From NCBI GenBank assembly GCA_039028155.1, contig JBCCIS010000011.1:1-64000 (forward strand): 64,000 nucleotides of DNA, written 5' to 3'. The position numbers and the translations under genes are program-made. The stretch comes from Pseudomonadota bacterium (lineage in GTDB: Bacteria; Pseudomonadota; Alphaproteobacteria; SP197). Shown here piece after piece: positions 44,173-53,145 of this stretch. The notes beneath the pieces are model-generated. The model had not been told where the DNA came from, made no database searches, and was given only the letters and a program-made list of their open reading frames with translations. Position 1 is the first letter of the stretch. Every line of letters begins with the position of its first letter.

Positions 44173-45141
44173 ATGAAACCGCTCCGCCTCGTCCCAAAAA
44201 ACACCCACGTGCCGTTCATGCGCTGGCGCAACCCGGCGATCGGCCTGTCGGCGCTGGGCATTGTGGCCTCGATCGTTCTGTTCCTGGTCATGGGCCTCAA
44301 CTTCGGCATCGATTTTCGCGGTGGCACCTTGGTCGAGGTGCGCACCGAAGGCCCGGCCGATATCGAAGGCATGCGCAATGCGCTGAACGCGCTGGAGTTG
44401 GGCGAGGTGTCGCTGCAGGAATTCGGCCAGGATACGGACGTTCTGATCCGGATCCAGCGCCAGGATGGGGATGAAGCGGCCCAGCAGGCGGCAGTCCAGA
44501 TCGTGCGCGACGTCTTGGACACCGATTTCGGGCCCGTGGACTACCGGCGTATCGAGTTCGTCGGACCCCAGGTCAGCGACGAACTGATCGAAAAGGGCAT
44601 CATGGCCGTCCTGATCGCGCTGGGCGCGATGCTGATCTATATCTGGCTCAGGTTCGAGTGGCAGTTCTCTCTGGGCGCCGTCATCGCGCTGCTGCACGAT
44701 GTCATCTTGACCATCGGGCTCTTTTCACTCACCCAGCTCGACTTCGGCCTGCCCATCGTGGCCGCGCTTTTGACCATCGTCGGCTATTCGATGAATGACA
44801 CGGTCGTCATCTATGACCGCGTGCGCGAAAACCTGCGCAAATACAAGAAGCTGCCGTTGGTCGATTTGCTCGACAAGTCGCTGAACGACACCCTGTCACG
44901 TACCATTATGACCAGCGGCACCACGCTGTTGGCGCTTTTCGCCCTCTATTTCTTCGGCGGCGAGGTGATCGCCGGCTTCACGCTGGCGATGATCTGGGGC
45001 GTCATCATCGGTACCTATTCCTCGGTTTTTGTCGCCGCGCCGCTGCTGCTCTATCTGCGGCCCGGCCGGCGCGTATTCGACAGAGACGAGGACAAGGCCG
45101 AAGACGGCGAAGAGGACGCATCCGCGGACGCCACGCCCTAG
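44173..45141 (+). CDS. secF: Protein translocase subunit SecF
   Basis: A 322-residue partner of SecD. It has GLNFGIDFRGGTLVEV at the start of the periplasmic domain, the helix-4 motif VGYSMNDTVVIYDRVREN, and an acidic C-terminal tail. Length and order are standard. Confidence 0.96.
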   Translation: MKPLRLVPKNTHVPFMRWRNPAIGLSALGIVASIVLFLVMGLNFGIDFRGGTLVEVRTEGPADIEGMRNALNALELGEVSLQEFGQDTDVLIRIQRQDGDEAAQQAAVQIVRDVLDTDFGPVDYRRIEFVGPQVSDELIEKGIMAVLIALGAMLIYIWLRFEWQFSLGAVIALLHDVILTIGLFSLTQLDFGLPIVAALLTIVGYSMNDTVVIYDRVRENLRKYKKLPLVDLLDKSLNDTLSRTIMTSGTTLLALFALYFFGGEVIAGFTLAMIWGVIIGTYSSVFVAAPLLLYLRPGRRVFDRDEDKAEDGEEDASADATP

Positions 45142-45145
45142 ATCG

Positions 45146-45523
45146 ATGCGGGATATGACGCCGGATCCCGAACGCAGCCCAAAGCTGGTGCAAGGTTATG
45201 GTGACGGCGGGTTTCGGATTTCGGGCCAGCGCTATGAAGGATCCCTGATCGTTCTGCCGTCCATCGTCCATGCCTGGCCGATTGGCTCGATCAGCGAGGT
45301 GACGGCGGAAAGCCTGATCCAGGTCAGCGAAGCTGATGATCCCATCGACATCCTGTTGATCGGAAGCGGGCACGGGGTGCCCCGGATCGACGAGGCCGTG
45401 CGCAACGTGCTGCGACCGCGCGGCATTGTCACCGATGTCATGGATACGGGTGCTGCCTGCCGAACCTTCAACCTGCTGGTCGCCGACGCGCGCCGCGTCG
45501 CGGCAGCCATGATCGCGGTCTAG
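45146..45523 (+). CDS. Mth938-like (NDUFAF3 homologue) family protein
   Basis: A 125-residue protein of the Mth938/Xcc1710 family, whose mitochondrial homologue NDUFAF3 assists complex I assembly. Characteristic segments are IQGYGDGGFRISG-like VQGYGDGGFRISG, DILLIGSGHGVP and MDTGAACRTFNLLVADARRVAAAMIAV. The exact bacterial function is unknown. Start is either ATG 45146 or 45155; neither has a strong ribosome site. It is 4 nt after secF, a common place for it in alphaproteobacteria. Confidence 0.87.
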   Translation: MRDMTPDPERSPKLVQGYGDGGFRISGQRYEGSLIVLPSIVHAWPIGSISEVTAESLIQVSEADDPIDILLIGSGHGVPRIDEAVRNVLRPRGIVTDVMDTGAACRTFNLLVADARRVAAAMIAV

Positions 45524-45532
45524 CCAAAATAA

Positions 45533-45556
45533 GAGCGGGACCCGAAGGCCCCGCTC
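45533..45556. terminator. Bidirectional terminator-like hairpin
   Basis: GAGCGGG (45533-45539) pairs with CCCGCTC within 45550-45556, and sits between convergent genes. On the minus strand it is followed by TTATTTT, so it mainly serves the PuuD-like gene; on the plus strand only CTTAG follows. Confidence 0.65.
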
Positions 45557-45583
45557 CTTAGACAAAACGTTGCTCGTCAGAGA

Positions 45584-46090
45584 TCACCACCACACATTTT
45601 GACCCGAAACCATGCAGAACAGCATGGGGATCGAGAGCATGGTGTTGGTCCGCGAGAACAGCATGGCTGTTCGGGCGGACTTCGCTTTCGTGTCAGCATC
45701 CGCCTCGACGATGCCTAGCGCCCGCTTCTGATTGGGCCAGATCACGAACCAAACGTTGAACCACATGATCGTACCCAGCCACATGCCGATACCGATCGGC
45801 GTGCTGGACCCTTGGTCAGTGATGCCAACAGCGATGGCGTCGACCAAGTAGCCATTTAACCAGGCCAAGATCAGACCGGTCACGATCGTCGCCATGGCAC
45901 CCCAACGGAACCAGAACAGGGCCGCAGGCGCGATCACTTTGCCGATCGCCGGCTTTTGCTCGTCCGGAATCTTCGGCATGTTCGGGATCTGTACGAAGTT
46001 GAAGTACCACAACAGACCGATCCACATGACGCCGCTCAGGACGTGCAGGTAGCGGAACAAGAACATCCAGAAGCCATACAAGTCGTCCAT
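45584..46090 (-). CDS. Urate hydroxylase PuuD-type membrane protein
   Basis: A 168-residue polytopic protein related to the membrane domain of PuuD (Pfam PF06181). It has about four hydrophobic helices: LHVLSGVMWIGLLWYFNF, FWFRWGAMATIVTGLILAW, GIGMWLGTIMWFNVWFVIW, and NTMLSIPMLFCMV. His17 in RYLHVLSG and nearby Arg/Trp residues may bind haem. Full PuuD has a cytochrome c domain; this copy is shorter and lacks a CXXCH motif, so urate oxidation is not assured. A 30-residue microprotein lies 26 nt upstream. Confidence 0.82.
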   Translation of the reverse strand: MDDLYGFWMFLFRYLHVLSGVMWIGLLWYFNFVQIPNMPKIPDEQKPAIGKVIAPAALFWFRWGAMATIVTGLILAWLNGYLVDAIAVGITDQGSSTPIGIGMWLGTIMWFNVWFVIWPNQKRALGIVEADADTKAKSARTAMLFSRTNTMLSIPMLFCMVSGQNVWW

Positions 46091-46116
46091 GTTTACCCCT
46101 CAATCTGCCGGGCGCG

Positions 46117-46209
46117 TCAACCGACCGCGAGAATGATGATGGCGACGATGATCGTAAGAACAACGCCGGCAGTCACCGTTGCGGGTAAAGACTGAAGAAT
46201 TTTCGCCAT
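46117..46209 (-). CDS. 30-residue single-pass membrane microprotein
   Basis: This small frame on the minus strand starts ATG 46209 and ends TGA 46117. The peptide begins MAKILQSLPATVTAG and continues with an unbroken hydrophobic stretch (VVLTIIVAIIILAVG), enough for one membrane helix with a basic cytoplasmic N-terminus. The ribosome site GGTGGGGGTTAACCA directly precedes the ATG. It is only 26 nt upstream of the PuuD-like membrane gene and behind a perfect 15-nt dyad, so it looks like a real leading gene of that operon. I know no family for it. Confidence 0.62.
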   Translation of the reverse strand: MAKILQSLPATVTAGVVLTIIVAIIILAVG

Positions 46210-46245
46210 TGGTTAACCCCCACCACATCTAGATGGTTTTCCATA

Positions 46246-46260
46246 GTGAACGCCGTTCAC
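46246..46260. promoter_or_regulatory. Operator-like perfect dyad upstream of the microprotein gene
   Basis: GTGAACG-C-CGTTCAC is a 7-1-7 perfect palindrome, 37 nt before the microprotein ATG. The form resembles TetR-family operators. It overlaps a CACTAT that could be a -10 element on the minus strand. Confidence 0.5.
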
Positions 46261-46436
46261 CGCTATCAGTTGTAGCTGTTCGCTTTGCCCCTTTAGCGCT
46301 CGACCGGCGCTGATTTCCGACGAGCACCCAGTGTCGTCGGTCGTGTTCACGGGTGCCATTTAAGAGCCAGAAGGCGCGTCGTGTCTAGATTGAGAAGTAA
46401 ATTCTTTCTAATTCACTCCCAACAAACGGACCTGGC

Positions 46437-47648
46437 TTAACCGGCCAGAGCCAGCTGCGCGGCCCGATTACCAGAGCGAATTGCGCCTTCGATGGACGCC
46501 GGCAGACCAGTGTCGGTCCAGTCGCCAGCGACGAAAAGGTTGGCGAGCGACGTCGCGGACGGCGGACGTCGGCGCTCGTTGGCGCAGGTTTGGGCAAAGG
46601 TGGCGCGCTTCTCTTTCACGATTCGAAAAAGGGGTAGGGGTTGGTCGCCCAGGTCCAAGGCCTGGGTGATGTCGCGCCACAGGATCGCGGCGATGGCATG
46701 GTTGTCCTGGGCCGCCAGATCATTGGCGGCGCTGACCGTGGCGGAAACGATCCCTTCGCGCCAAAAGAGCCATTGCGCGGTCGCGCCGACCAGGCCCATG
46801 GCACCGGGCCGGCCGTCTGCTTCGCCGACCTCCTTGACCAGGAAGTGTCCGTTGACGATCGCATTGTCGCCCTGAGGCGTCGTGAGGTCGGGAATGAGAT
46901 CGCCGGCTGCTTTCGGGCCCGTGGCGACGATGACCGCGTCACCGTCGGTGAGCCTCAGGGATTGGTCGCCCAGGGACAGCATGGTCGTTCTGCCCTGTTC
47001 GATTGTGAGGCCAACAACCCGTTGGCCGAACGCCGTGCGCGCGCCGCGTTGCACCAGTCTGGCGAGTGCCGGGTCGACGAAACTCTCGCTCAGTCCATCG
47101 CGCGCCATATGCATCTGAAGGCCACGGCGGCCATGGCGGAGGATCTCGGTCAGCGTCTGACGCAGCATGCGGGCGGATGCCTGCTGGGGTGGTGTGTTGA
47201 GGATGGCGTACGTCATCGGCGCCCAGAAACGACGCATCAAAAGTCCGGATCCAAGCGCCTGGGCGACCGTGCGGTCCGTGCCGGGGAGAAACAGACTGAG
47301 CGCGCGCAGGAATTGCCACGGTCTGACGCCGGGCATGGAGCGTCCGGCCTCATAGGACCACCGTTCGCCGGTTTCCAGATCGGTAAAGCGATAACCGTCG
47401 AGGTCCAAGCGCATGACCGTCTCCCGCGCGCCTATGGCCTCGAGGTAGGCAAACGCGGCGGGGTTGGCGCCTAGCAGCACATGGCTGCCGTTATCAATCC
47501 GACGTCCCAAGGTGGCGTCGTCAAGCGACCGGCAGCGCCCGCCGGCTTGGGGAGTGGCCTCGATCAAGGTCACGCCAGCGCCTGCCTGGGCGGCGGTCAA
47601 GGCCGCCGCGAGCCCGGACACGCCCGCGCCAATGACGTAAACCGTCAC
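46437..47648 (-). CDS. hpnE: Hydroxysqualene dehydroxylase HpnE
   Basis: A 403-residue FAD-dependent amine-oxidase-fold protein. The N-terminal fingerprint is VIGAGVSGLAAALTAAQAG (residues 5-23) and the C-terminal FAD motif LFVAGDWTDTGLPASIEGAI. In the HpnCDE route HpnE reduces hydroxysqualene to squalene. It forms a tight operon with hpnD and hpnC, sharing a 4-nt ATGA overlap with hpnD. A phytoene-desaturase-like role is conceivable, but the operon argues for HpnE. Confidence 0.92.
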   Translation of the reverse strand: MTVYVIGAGVSGLAAALTAAQAGAGVTLIEATPQAGGRCRSLDDATLGRRIDNGSHVLLGANPAAFAYLEAIGARETVMRLDLDGYRFTDLETGERWSYEAGRSMPGVRPWQFLRALSLFLPGTDRTVAQALGSGLLMRRFWAPMTYAILNTPPQQASARMLRQTLTEILRHGRRGLQMHMARDGLSESFVDPALARLVQRGARTAFGQRVVGLTIEQGRTTMLSLGDQSLRLTDGDAVIVATGPKAAGDLIPDLTTPQGDNAIVNGHFLVKEVGEADGRPGAMGLVGATAQWLFWREGIVSATVSAANDLAAQDNHAIAAILWRDITQALDLGDQPLPLFRIVKEKRATFAQTCANERRRPPSATSLANLFVAGDWTDTGLPASIEGAIRSGNRAAQLALAG

Positions 47649-48508
47649 AACAGCCCGTGATAGACGCCAATGGCGAGCTTTTCCGCAGCCGACAAGCGGG
47701 CCTTGTCACCGGTCTGCGGCCAGCCGCGCCGCTCCATTTTGCGCAGCAGTCGGCGATAGCTCACCATCATCACGACAGCAGGGCGGACCGCGCGGCGGTC
47801 GCATGCCGCCAGGGCATCGTCGGCTTGCTTGAAATAGCCATCGGCCGCCGCCGCCATGGTGCGGCAGACATCGCCCAGCGCGGGATCGTTCATGATCGTC
47901 TCGGGCGACAACGCCTCGATGCCCGCGTCGCGCAGCCACTCGTCGGGCAGGTAGACCCTGCCGTCAGCCGCGTCCTCACGCAGGTCTCTCAGGATGTTGG
48001 TGAACTGGAGCGCGCGGCCCAGCGAGCGGGCGAGCATCTCGCCGGCATGGCCTGTGGCACCGAAGATGGCGACCGACAACAGCCCGACGGCACCGGCAAC
48101 GCGATCACAGTAAAGCTCCAGTTCGGCGAGGCTCGGACGGACGACGGGGCCGTTGGCATCGGTCGCGACTCCGTCGATAACGGCCAGCAGATCATCGCGT
48201 TGAATAGGAAAGTCTTGGCGGACATCGTTGAGAGTCCGGCCAAGAGATGTCGTTGGCGCGTTGTCGTAAACAGCGTTCACCTCCCGGCGCCATGCCGCAA
48301 GGCCTTGTTGTTTCTCGGTTTCGGGCGCCGGCTCGTCGGCAATGTCGTCGAGTTCCCGGCAATAGGCATAGACCGCGAACATGGCACGGCGCTTGGCGAC
48401 GGGGAGCAAACGCATCGCCCAATAGAAGGAGCTCTTTGATCCCTGCACCAGGCGTTCGACATGGGCCCAGCTGTCGGCCTCGCCAAGGCTGTTGGTTGCT
48501 TGGGTCAT
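47645..48508 (-). CDS. hpnD: Presqualene diphosphate synthase HpnD
   Basis: A 287-residue squalene/phytoene synthase-family enzyme that condenses two farnesyl diphosphates to presqualene diphosphate. Both Asp-rich motifs are intact: YAYCRELDDIADE and ILRDLREDAADGRVYLP. Start ATG 48508 shares ATGA with the hpnC stop. The much longer open frame upstream lies antisense-free inside hpnC and is not coding. Confidence 0.93.
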   Translation of the reverse strand: MTQATNSLGEADSWAHVERLVQGSKSSFYWAMRLLPVAKRRAMFAVYAYCRELDDIADEPAPETEKQQGLAAWRREVNAVYDNAPTTSLGRTLNDVRQDFPIQRDDLLAVIDGVATDANGPVVRPSLAELELYCDRVAGAVGLLSVAIFGATGHAGEMLARSLGRALQFTNILRDLREDAADGRVYLPDEWLRDAGIEALSPETIMNDPALGDVCRTMAAAADGYFKQADDALAACDRRAVRPAVVMMVSYRRLLRKMERRGWPQTGDKARLSAAEKLAIGVYHGLL

Positions 48509-49341
48509 CGCTGCCGCAAGCCCCGAAGCAAACCGCGGGCAAGGCAGACGGCGCGCTCGGACTTCGTGAGCGCGATGCGGTGCGCCAGAGGGTCGCCGCG
48601 CCTCAATCGGTTTCTTAGCCGGCAGGCGATCGCATGGATGACCGCCGCGTCGTAGCGCAGACGGCTGTGCCCGAGCAGGCCCGAGAGCGGCGTTGCCTGG
48701 GCCAGCAGGACATCGACGCCGTCCAGGCAACGGTCGAGCACCTTGCGCAGAGCAGGGCTCGCCCGATCGCTTTCCAGATCCTCGACCGACGCCCCTTCGG
48801 CGGCCAGCCAATCGGTCGGGATATAGACGCGGTCGATGCGCCGGCGGTCGTCGCCGCAGTCCTGGAGATGGTTCAGCACCTGAAGCGCGGCGCAAAGGGC
48901 GTCCGACGCCGGGTAGGCGGCGGCATCCTCGCCGGTCGTGTCGATCAAAAACCTGCCCACCGGCGCCGCCGAATAGCGACAGTAGAGCATCAGGTCGCTC
49001 CAGGTCCGGCAGCGTGGGTTCTCCGCGTCCCGGCGGAACGCCTGCAGCACGTGGCGCGCGTACTGATCGGTGACACCGGTCTGCGCCAGGCTCTCAACCA
49101 GCTGGGCGGCGGCTTGCTCTGGCCCGTCGGCCGGCTCCGCGCCATCCAGGACGGCCAGCATGCGATCCAGGCGGGTGCATTTCTCGACGTCCGTGCCGCC
49201 AGTGCCGTCGGCGATATCGTCGGCGGCCCGCGCGAAACGGTAGAACGCCATCACGTGCGGCCGGCTTTCCTTGGGCAAAAGCCAGGAAGCGACTGGGAAA
49301 TTCTCCGATGTGTGGTCGCGGGACGGCGCTTGAACCTCCAT
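48505..49341 (-). CDS. hpnC: Hydroxysqualene synthase HpnC
   Basis: A 278-residue squalene/phytoene synthase-family enzyme that converts presqualene diphosphate to hydroxysqualene. It carries ENFPVASWLLP, YRFARAADDIADGTG and the modified second motif LQDCGDDRRRIDRVYIP typical of HpnC. Start is uncertain: ATG 49341 gives the usual short N-terminus; ATG 49374 and an upstream GTG or ATG are alternatives. It is first in the operon and its 5' end is within about 56 nt of the divergent NDUFAF6-like gene. Confidence 0.9.
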   Translation of the reverse strand: MEVQAPSRDHTSENFPVASWLLPKESRPHVMAFYRFARAADDIADGTGGTDVEKCTRLDRMLAVLDGAEPADGPEQAAAQLVESLAQTGVTDQYARHVLQAFRRDAENPRCRTWSDLMLYCRYSAAPVGRFLIDTTGEDAAAYPASDALCAALQVLNHLQDCGDDRRRIDRVYIPTDWLAAEGASVEDLESDRASPALRKVLDRCLDGVDVLLAQATPLSGLLGHSRLRYDAAVIHAIACRLRNRLRRGDPLAHRIALTKSERAVCLARGLLRGLRQR

Positions 49342-49396
49342 GATCGTGCCACAATGTGCGGACGGAGCAGTCATTCCATTCGGGTCTGGGGGCAAA

Positions 49397-50248
49397 GTGG
49401 GCCGCGCTGACGCCAATCTGTCGGCATGTGCGGTCGCGGTCAAACGCTATGACCGCGACCGTTGGTTCTGCGCGCTTTTTGCGCCGCCCGACCGGCGCGA
49501 GGACCTGTTGGCCATTTACGCCTTCAACACCGAGCTCGCGGCGGTCCAGGACAAGGTCTCCGAGCCGATGTTGGGCGAGATCCGCCTGCAATGGTGGCGC
49601 GAGGCGGTCGACGGGCTCTATGGCGGCACGACGCGGCGCCACGACGTGGTGGCAGCACTCGCGCCGGCGATCGACCGTCACGATCTCGACCGGGCGCTGT
49701 TTGACGGGCTGATTGACGCCCGCGGGGCCGACCTGGAAACAATCCAGCCTGAGACCCTTGCGTCGCTGGAGACCTATGCGCGGCGCACCGCTTCCCCGGT
49801 CGTGGCGCTGGCGCTCGGTGTGCTCGGCATCAAAGCCAGTAATCTTCGCGCCGTGGCGGACGCCGCCGGTACGGCCCAGGCGCTAACCGGTCTGCTGCGC
49901 GCGACGCCGCACCTGCTGGCCGCCAATCGCATCCTGCTACCGTCCGACACCATGCTTAAACACGGTTTGAGCGAGCGCGACCTCAGATCAGGCAAGAACA
50001 GCCCGGCACTTGCGGCGACGGTCGAGGCCGTCGCGGACTTGGCGGATGAGCACATAGGACAGGCCCGCTCATTGTCGCGGGAACTGCCTGGCACGGCCGT
50101 TCCTGCGCTGTTGCCGGTCACGTTGGCGACCATCGACCTCGCCCGATTACGCCGGCTGGGCCACGACGTCTTCAATCCCAGAGTTGCTGAACGCGGGGCC
50201 GGGCGCATGCTTAAGGCGGCGCTCCACGCTATGACGAGGCGGATCTAG
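49397..50248 (+). CDS. Squalene/phytoene-synthase-fold protein, NDUFAF6-like
   Basis: A 283-residue member of the squalene/phytoene synthase superfamily. The first Asp-rich motif is lost (IYAFNTELAAVQDKV) and the second is not recognisable (LLAANRILLPSD), while the structure signature LGEIRLQWWREAVDGLYGG remains. That pattern matches the NDUFAF6 group, complex I assembly factors in mitochondria. It is probably not a prenyl synthase. Start GTG 49397 is chosen because GGGGGCAAA precedes it; ATG 49340 would overlap hpnC. trmFO ends 6 nt after its stop, convergently. Confidence 0.82.
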   Translation: MGRADANLSACAVAVKRYDRDRWFCALFAPPDRREDLLAIYAFNTELAAVQDKVSEPMLGEIRLQWWREAVDGLYGGTTRRHDVVAALAPAIDRHDLDRALFDGLIDARGADLETIQPETLASLETYARRTASPVVALALGVLGIKASNLRAVADAAGTAQALTGLLRATPHLLAANRILLPSDTMLKHGLSERDLRSGKNSPALAATVEAVADLADEHIGQARSLSRELPGTAVPALLPVTLATIDLARLRRLGHDVFNPRVAERGAGRMLKAALHAMTRRI

Positions 50249-50254
50249 GGCAGC

Positions 50255-51601
50255 TTACTGTGCGGCTTCGGCCTCACCGAGCCAATTGCTGAGGTCGTGG
50301 CGAGCGCGGCTGACAAAGGAAGCGCGGCGCTCGGATTTATGCAGGCGCGGGTCGGGCGGTGGAAAGAGGCCGAAATTGCAGTTCATCGGTTGAAACGTCT
50401 TGGCGTCGGCGCCGATGGTCACGTGATTGAGCAGGGCGCCCAGCGCCGTCGTCGACGGCGGCGGAATGATCGCCCGCCCGGCGGCCTCCAGCACGGCGAA
50501 ACGCCCAGCCAGAAGGCCCAGCGCCGTGCTCTCGACGTAGCCCTCGACCCCGGTGATCTGGCCCGCGAACCGCAGATGGGGCTGGCGGCGCAGTCTGAGC
50601 GCGCCGTCCAGGAGCCGCGGACTATTGATGAAGGTGTTGCGGTGGATGCCGCCCAGACGCGCAAACTGCGCCTCCTGAAGGCCGGGGATCATGCGGAACA
50701 CCTCGGTCTGCGCGCCGTACTTCAGCTTGGTCTGGAAGCCCACCATGTTGAAGAGCGTGCCCAGAGCGTTGTCCTGGCGCAGTTGCACGACGGCAAACGG
50801 CTTGGCGCCGCTATTGGGATCGGTCAGGCCGACCGGCTTCATCGGCCCATAGCGCAGGGTGTTGCGCCCGCGTTCGGCCATGACCTCGATCGGCAGGCAG
50901 CCCTCGAAGTAAGGCGTGTCTTCCTCCCAGTCCTTGAATGCGGTCTTCTCGGCCGCCATCAAGGCGTCGATAAAGGCGTCGTACTGCGCCATATCCATCG
51001 GGCAGTTGATGTAGGCCGCCCGGTCGCCGGCCGGCCCCGCCTTGTCATAGCGCGACTGGAACCACGCGATATCCATGTCGATGCTGTCGCGGTGGACGAT
51101 CGGCGCGATGGCGTCGAAAAACGCCAAATGCTCCTCGCCGGTGGCCGCGCGAATGTCCGCTGCCAGGTTCTCGGACGTCAGCGGCCCGGTGGCAACGATG
51201 ACCTGGCCCCAGTCGGCATCGGGTAGGGCGCTGATCTCGGACCGCTCGATGGTGATCAGGGGTTCAGATTCGATGGCCTCCTGGACCGACGCGGCAAATC
51301 CGTCGCGATCGACCGCCAGCGCGCCGCCCGCCGGCACTTGATGGCGGTCGGCCGCCGCCATAATGACTGATCCACCGCGCCTGAGTTCCTCGTGCAGCAG
51401 GCCGACGGCATTGTTCTCTGCGTCGTCGGAGCGGAACGAGTTCGAACAGACCAGTTCTGCCAGGCTGTCGGTCTTGTGGGCTTCGGTGCCTTTGACCGGT
51501 CGCATCTCGTACAGCACGACGGGAAGGCCCGCGCGAGCGATTTGCCACGCGGCCTCTGATCCGGCCAGTCCGCCGCCGATGACGTGGATCGTTTGTCCCA
51601 T
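50255..51601 (-). CDS. trmFO: Methylenetetrahydrofolate--tRNA-(uracil(54)-C5)-methyltransferase TrmFO
   Basis: A 448-residue folate- and FAD-dependent tRNA methyltransferase that makes T54. The FAD motif is [16 protein letters not shown]; other landmarks are [23 protein letters not shown] and [22 protein letters not shown], with [16 protein letters not shown]-like [15 protein letters not shown] late in the protein. It is divergent from dcd. Confidence 0.95.
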   Translation of the reverse strand: MGQTIHVIGGGLAGSEAAWQIARAGLPVVLYEMRPVKGTEAHKTDSLAELVCSNSFRSDDAENNAVGLLHEELRRGGSVIMAAADRHQVPAGGALAVDRDGFAASVQEAIESEPLITIERSEISALPDADWGQVIVATGPLTSENLAADIRAATGEEHLAFFDAIAPIVHRDSIDMDIAWFQSRYDKAGPAGDRAAYINCPMDMAQYDAFIDALMAAEKTAFKDWEEDTPYFEGCLPIEVMAERGRNTLRYGPMKPVGLTDPNSGAKPFAVVQLRQDNALGTLFNMVGFQTKLKYGAQTEVFRMIPGLQEAQFARLGGIHRNTFINSPRLLDGALRLRRQPHLRFAGQITGVEGYVESTALGLLAGRFAVLEAAGRAIIPPPSTTALGALLNHVTIGADAKTFQPMNCNFGLFPPPDPRLHKSERRASFVSRARHDLSNWLGEAEAAQ

Positions 51602-51866
51602 GCAGGCGAGGTAGAACGCCGGCCCGGCATCGTCAACAGGTCCCGTTGTCGATCGAGACGAACCAACCCGTGGATGGAACGGTGTTCTTCACGCCGTGGA
51701 AAGTGAGGATAATGTTGCAAGTATTGGAAAATATTGGAGTCTTAGCCCTGACTTCATGTGGAACATTATGATGGCGGATTGTGACTGGATGGGCGGTTTC
51801 GGACCTTTCGTGGTCGCGGCCACCTGTTAGGTTACCCTCTCACGCGAACCACCGGACCGGCACGCC

Positions 51867-53024
51867 ATGGCCCAGGCGCCGACGCCACTGTTTCCAAGCG
51901 CCGATGACGGCGACAAGGCGGAGGCTGGTTTCACGACCGGCGTCCTGCCGTCACAACGCATCCGCGACCTGATCGGCGCCGACATCCTGCCGGCGTCGCC
52001 ACTGGACGACGACCAGATCCAGCCGTCCAGCATCGATCTGCGTCTGGGCGATGTGGCGTGGCGGGTCAGGGCGAGCTTTTTGACCGGCAAGCGCGCGCCG
52101 GTCGAGGGCAAGCTTCGCGAGCTCGGCATGCACCAGATCGATCTGGCCGGCGGCGCGGTGCTGGAGCGCGGCTGCGTCTACATTGTGCCGATCCAGGAAG
52201 AGCTCAGGCTGTCGGGCGACATCGCCGGCATCGCCAACCCGAAGAGTTCGACCGGCCGGCTGGATATCTTTACCCGCATCATCACCGACTACGGCACCGA
52301 GTTCGACCGCATCCCTAAGGGCTACAAGGGCAAGCTCTATGCCGAGGTTTCGCCGCGCACGTTCAGCGTCGTCGTCAGGCCCGGCTCGCGACTGTGCCAG
52401 CTCAGGCTACGGCGCGGCTCGCCCCAGTTCGGACGCGATACGCTGGAGCGGCTGCACGAGCAGTATCGGCTGGTCGATACACCCGACGGGGCCCAGACGA
52501 TCCGCGAGGACTCCATCGCATTCACGCTTGATCTGGAAGGCGACGGCGCGGGGTCGCTGGTCGGCTACAAGGCCAAGCAACATGCCGACGTCATCGATGT
52601 CGACAAGAAGGGCGTCTTGGATCCCGAGGACTACTGGGAACCGATCCATGCCAAGCCGGGAAGGGGCCTGATCCTGAACCCCGACGACTTCTACATCCTG
52701 GCGACCCGCGAACGGGTCAAGGTGCCGCCCGAACACGCCGCCGAAATGGTCGCCTATGACACCCTGGTCGGCGAGTTCCGCGTGCACTACGCCGGCTTCT
52801 TCGATCCCGGCTTTGGCTGGAGCCCGGACGACGATGCGGGATCGCGGGCGGTGCTGGAAGTCAGAAGCCACGAGGTCCCGTTTCTTCTGGAGCACGGCCA
52901 GATCATGGGCCGGCTGCGCTACGAGCGCCTTATGCAAGTGCCCGACAAACTCTATGGCGCCGATCTGGGCAGTCACTACCAGGGCCAGGCGCTCGCTTTA
53001 AGCAAACACTTTCGGCGCTCTTGA
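51867..53024 (+). CDS. dcd: 2'-deoxycytidine 5'-triphosphate deaminase, two-domain alphaproteobacterial type
   Basis: A 385-residue protein about twice the length of E. coli Dcd (193). Each half has the trimeric dUTPase/Dcd fold: NPKSSTGRLDIFTRIITDYG in the first and HYAGFFDPGFGW with AVLEVRS in the second. This matches the alphaproteobacterial DCD family (PF06559). It produces dUTP for thymidylate synthesis. A long unbroken frame shows it is a true tandem fusion. It is divergent from trmFO over 265 nt with an AT-rich patch near 51700-51780. Confidence 0.92.
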   Translation: MAQAPTPLFPSADDGDKAEAGFTTGVLPSQRIRDLIGADILPASPLDDDQIQPSSIDLRLGDVAWRVRASFLTGKRAPVEGKLRELGMHQIDLAGGAVLERGCVYIVPIQEELRLSGDIAGIANPKSSTGRLDIFTRIITDYGTEFDRIPKGYKGKLYAEVSPRTFSVVVRPGSRLCQLRLRRGSPQFGRDTLERLHEQYRLVDTPDGAQTIREDSIAFTLDLEGDGAGSLVGYKAKQHADVIDVDKKGVLDPEDYWEPIHAKPGRGLILNPDDFYILATRERVKVPPEHAAEMVAYDTLVGEFRVHYAGFFDPGFGWSPDDDAGSRAVLEVRSHEVPFLLEHGQIMGRLRYERLMQVPDKLYGADLGSHYQGQALALSKHFRRS

Positions 53025-53145
53025 TCGTGTGGGATGCCGTTTTTGCGCGCGTCCGTGTTAGAATTTTTCGCGAGAGATCCTTCTCAACCGACAAACAAAC
53101 GCAGCGCCGCCGCCCAAATCGACGCTGCCAATAAGGGAGTGCGAC

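Noticed and set aside
42853-44697. 614-codon open frame antisense to secD/secF
   Set aside because: Shadow of GC-rich coding DNA; Asp/His/Arg/Gln-rich translation without domains, no ribosome site.
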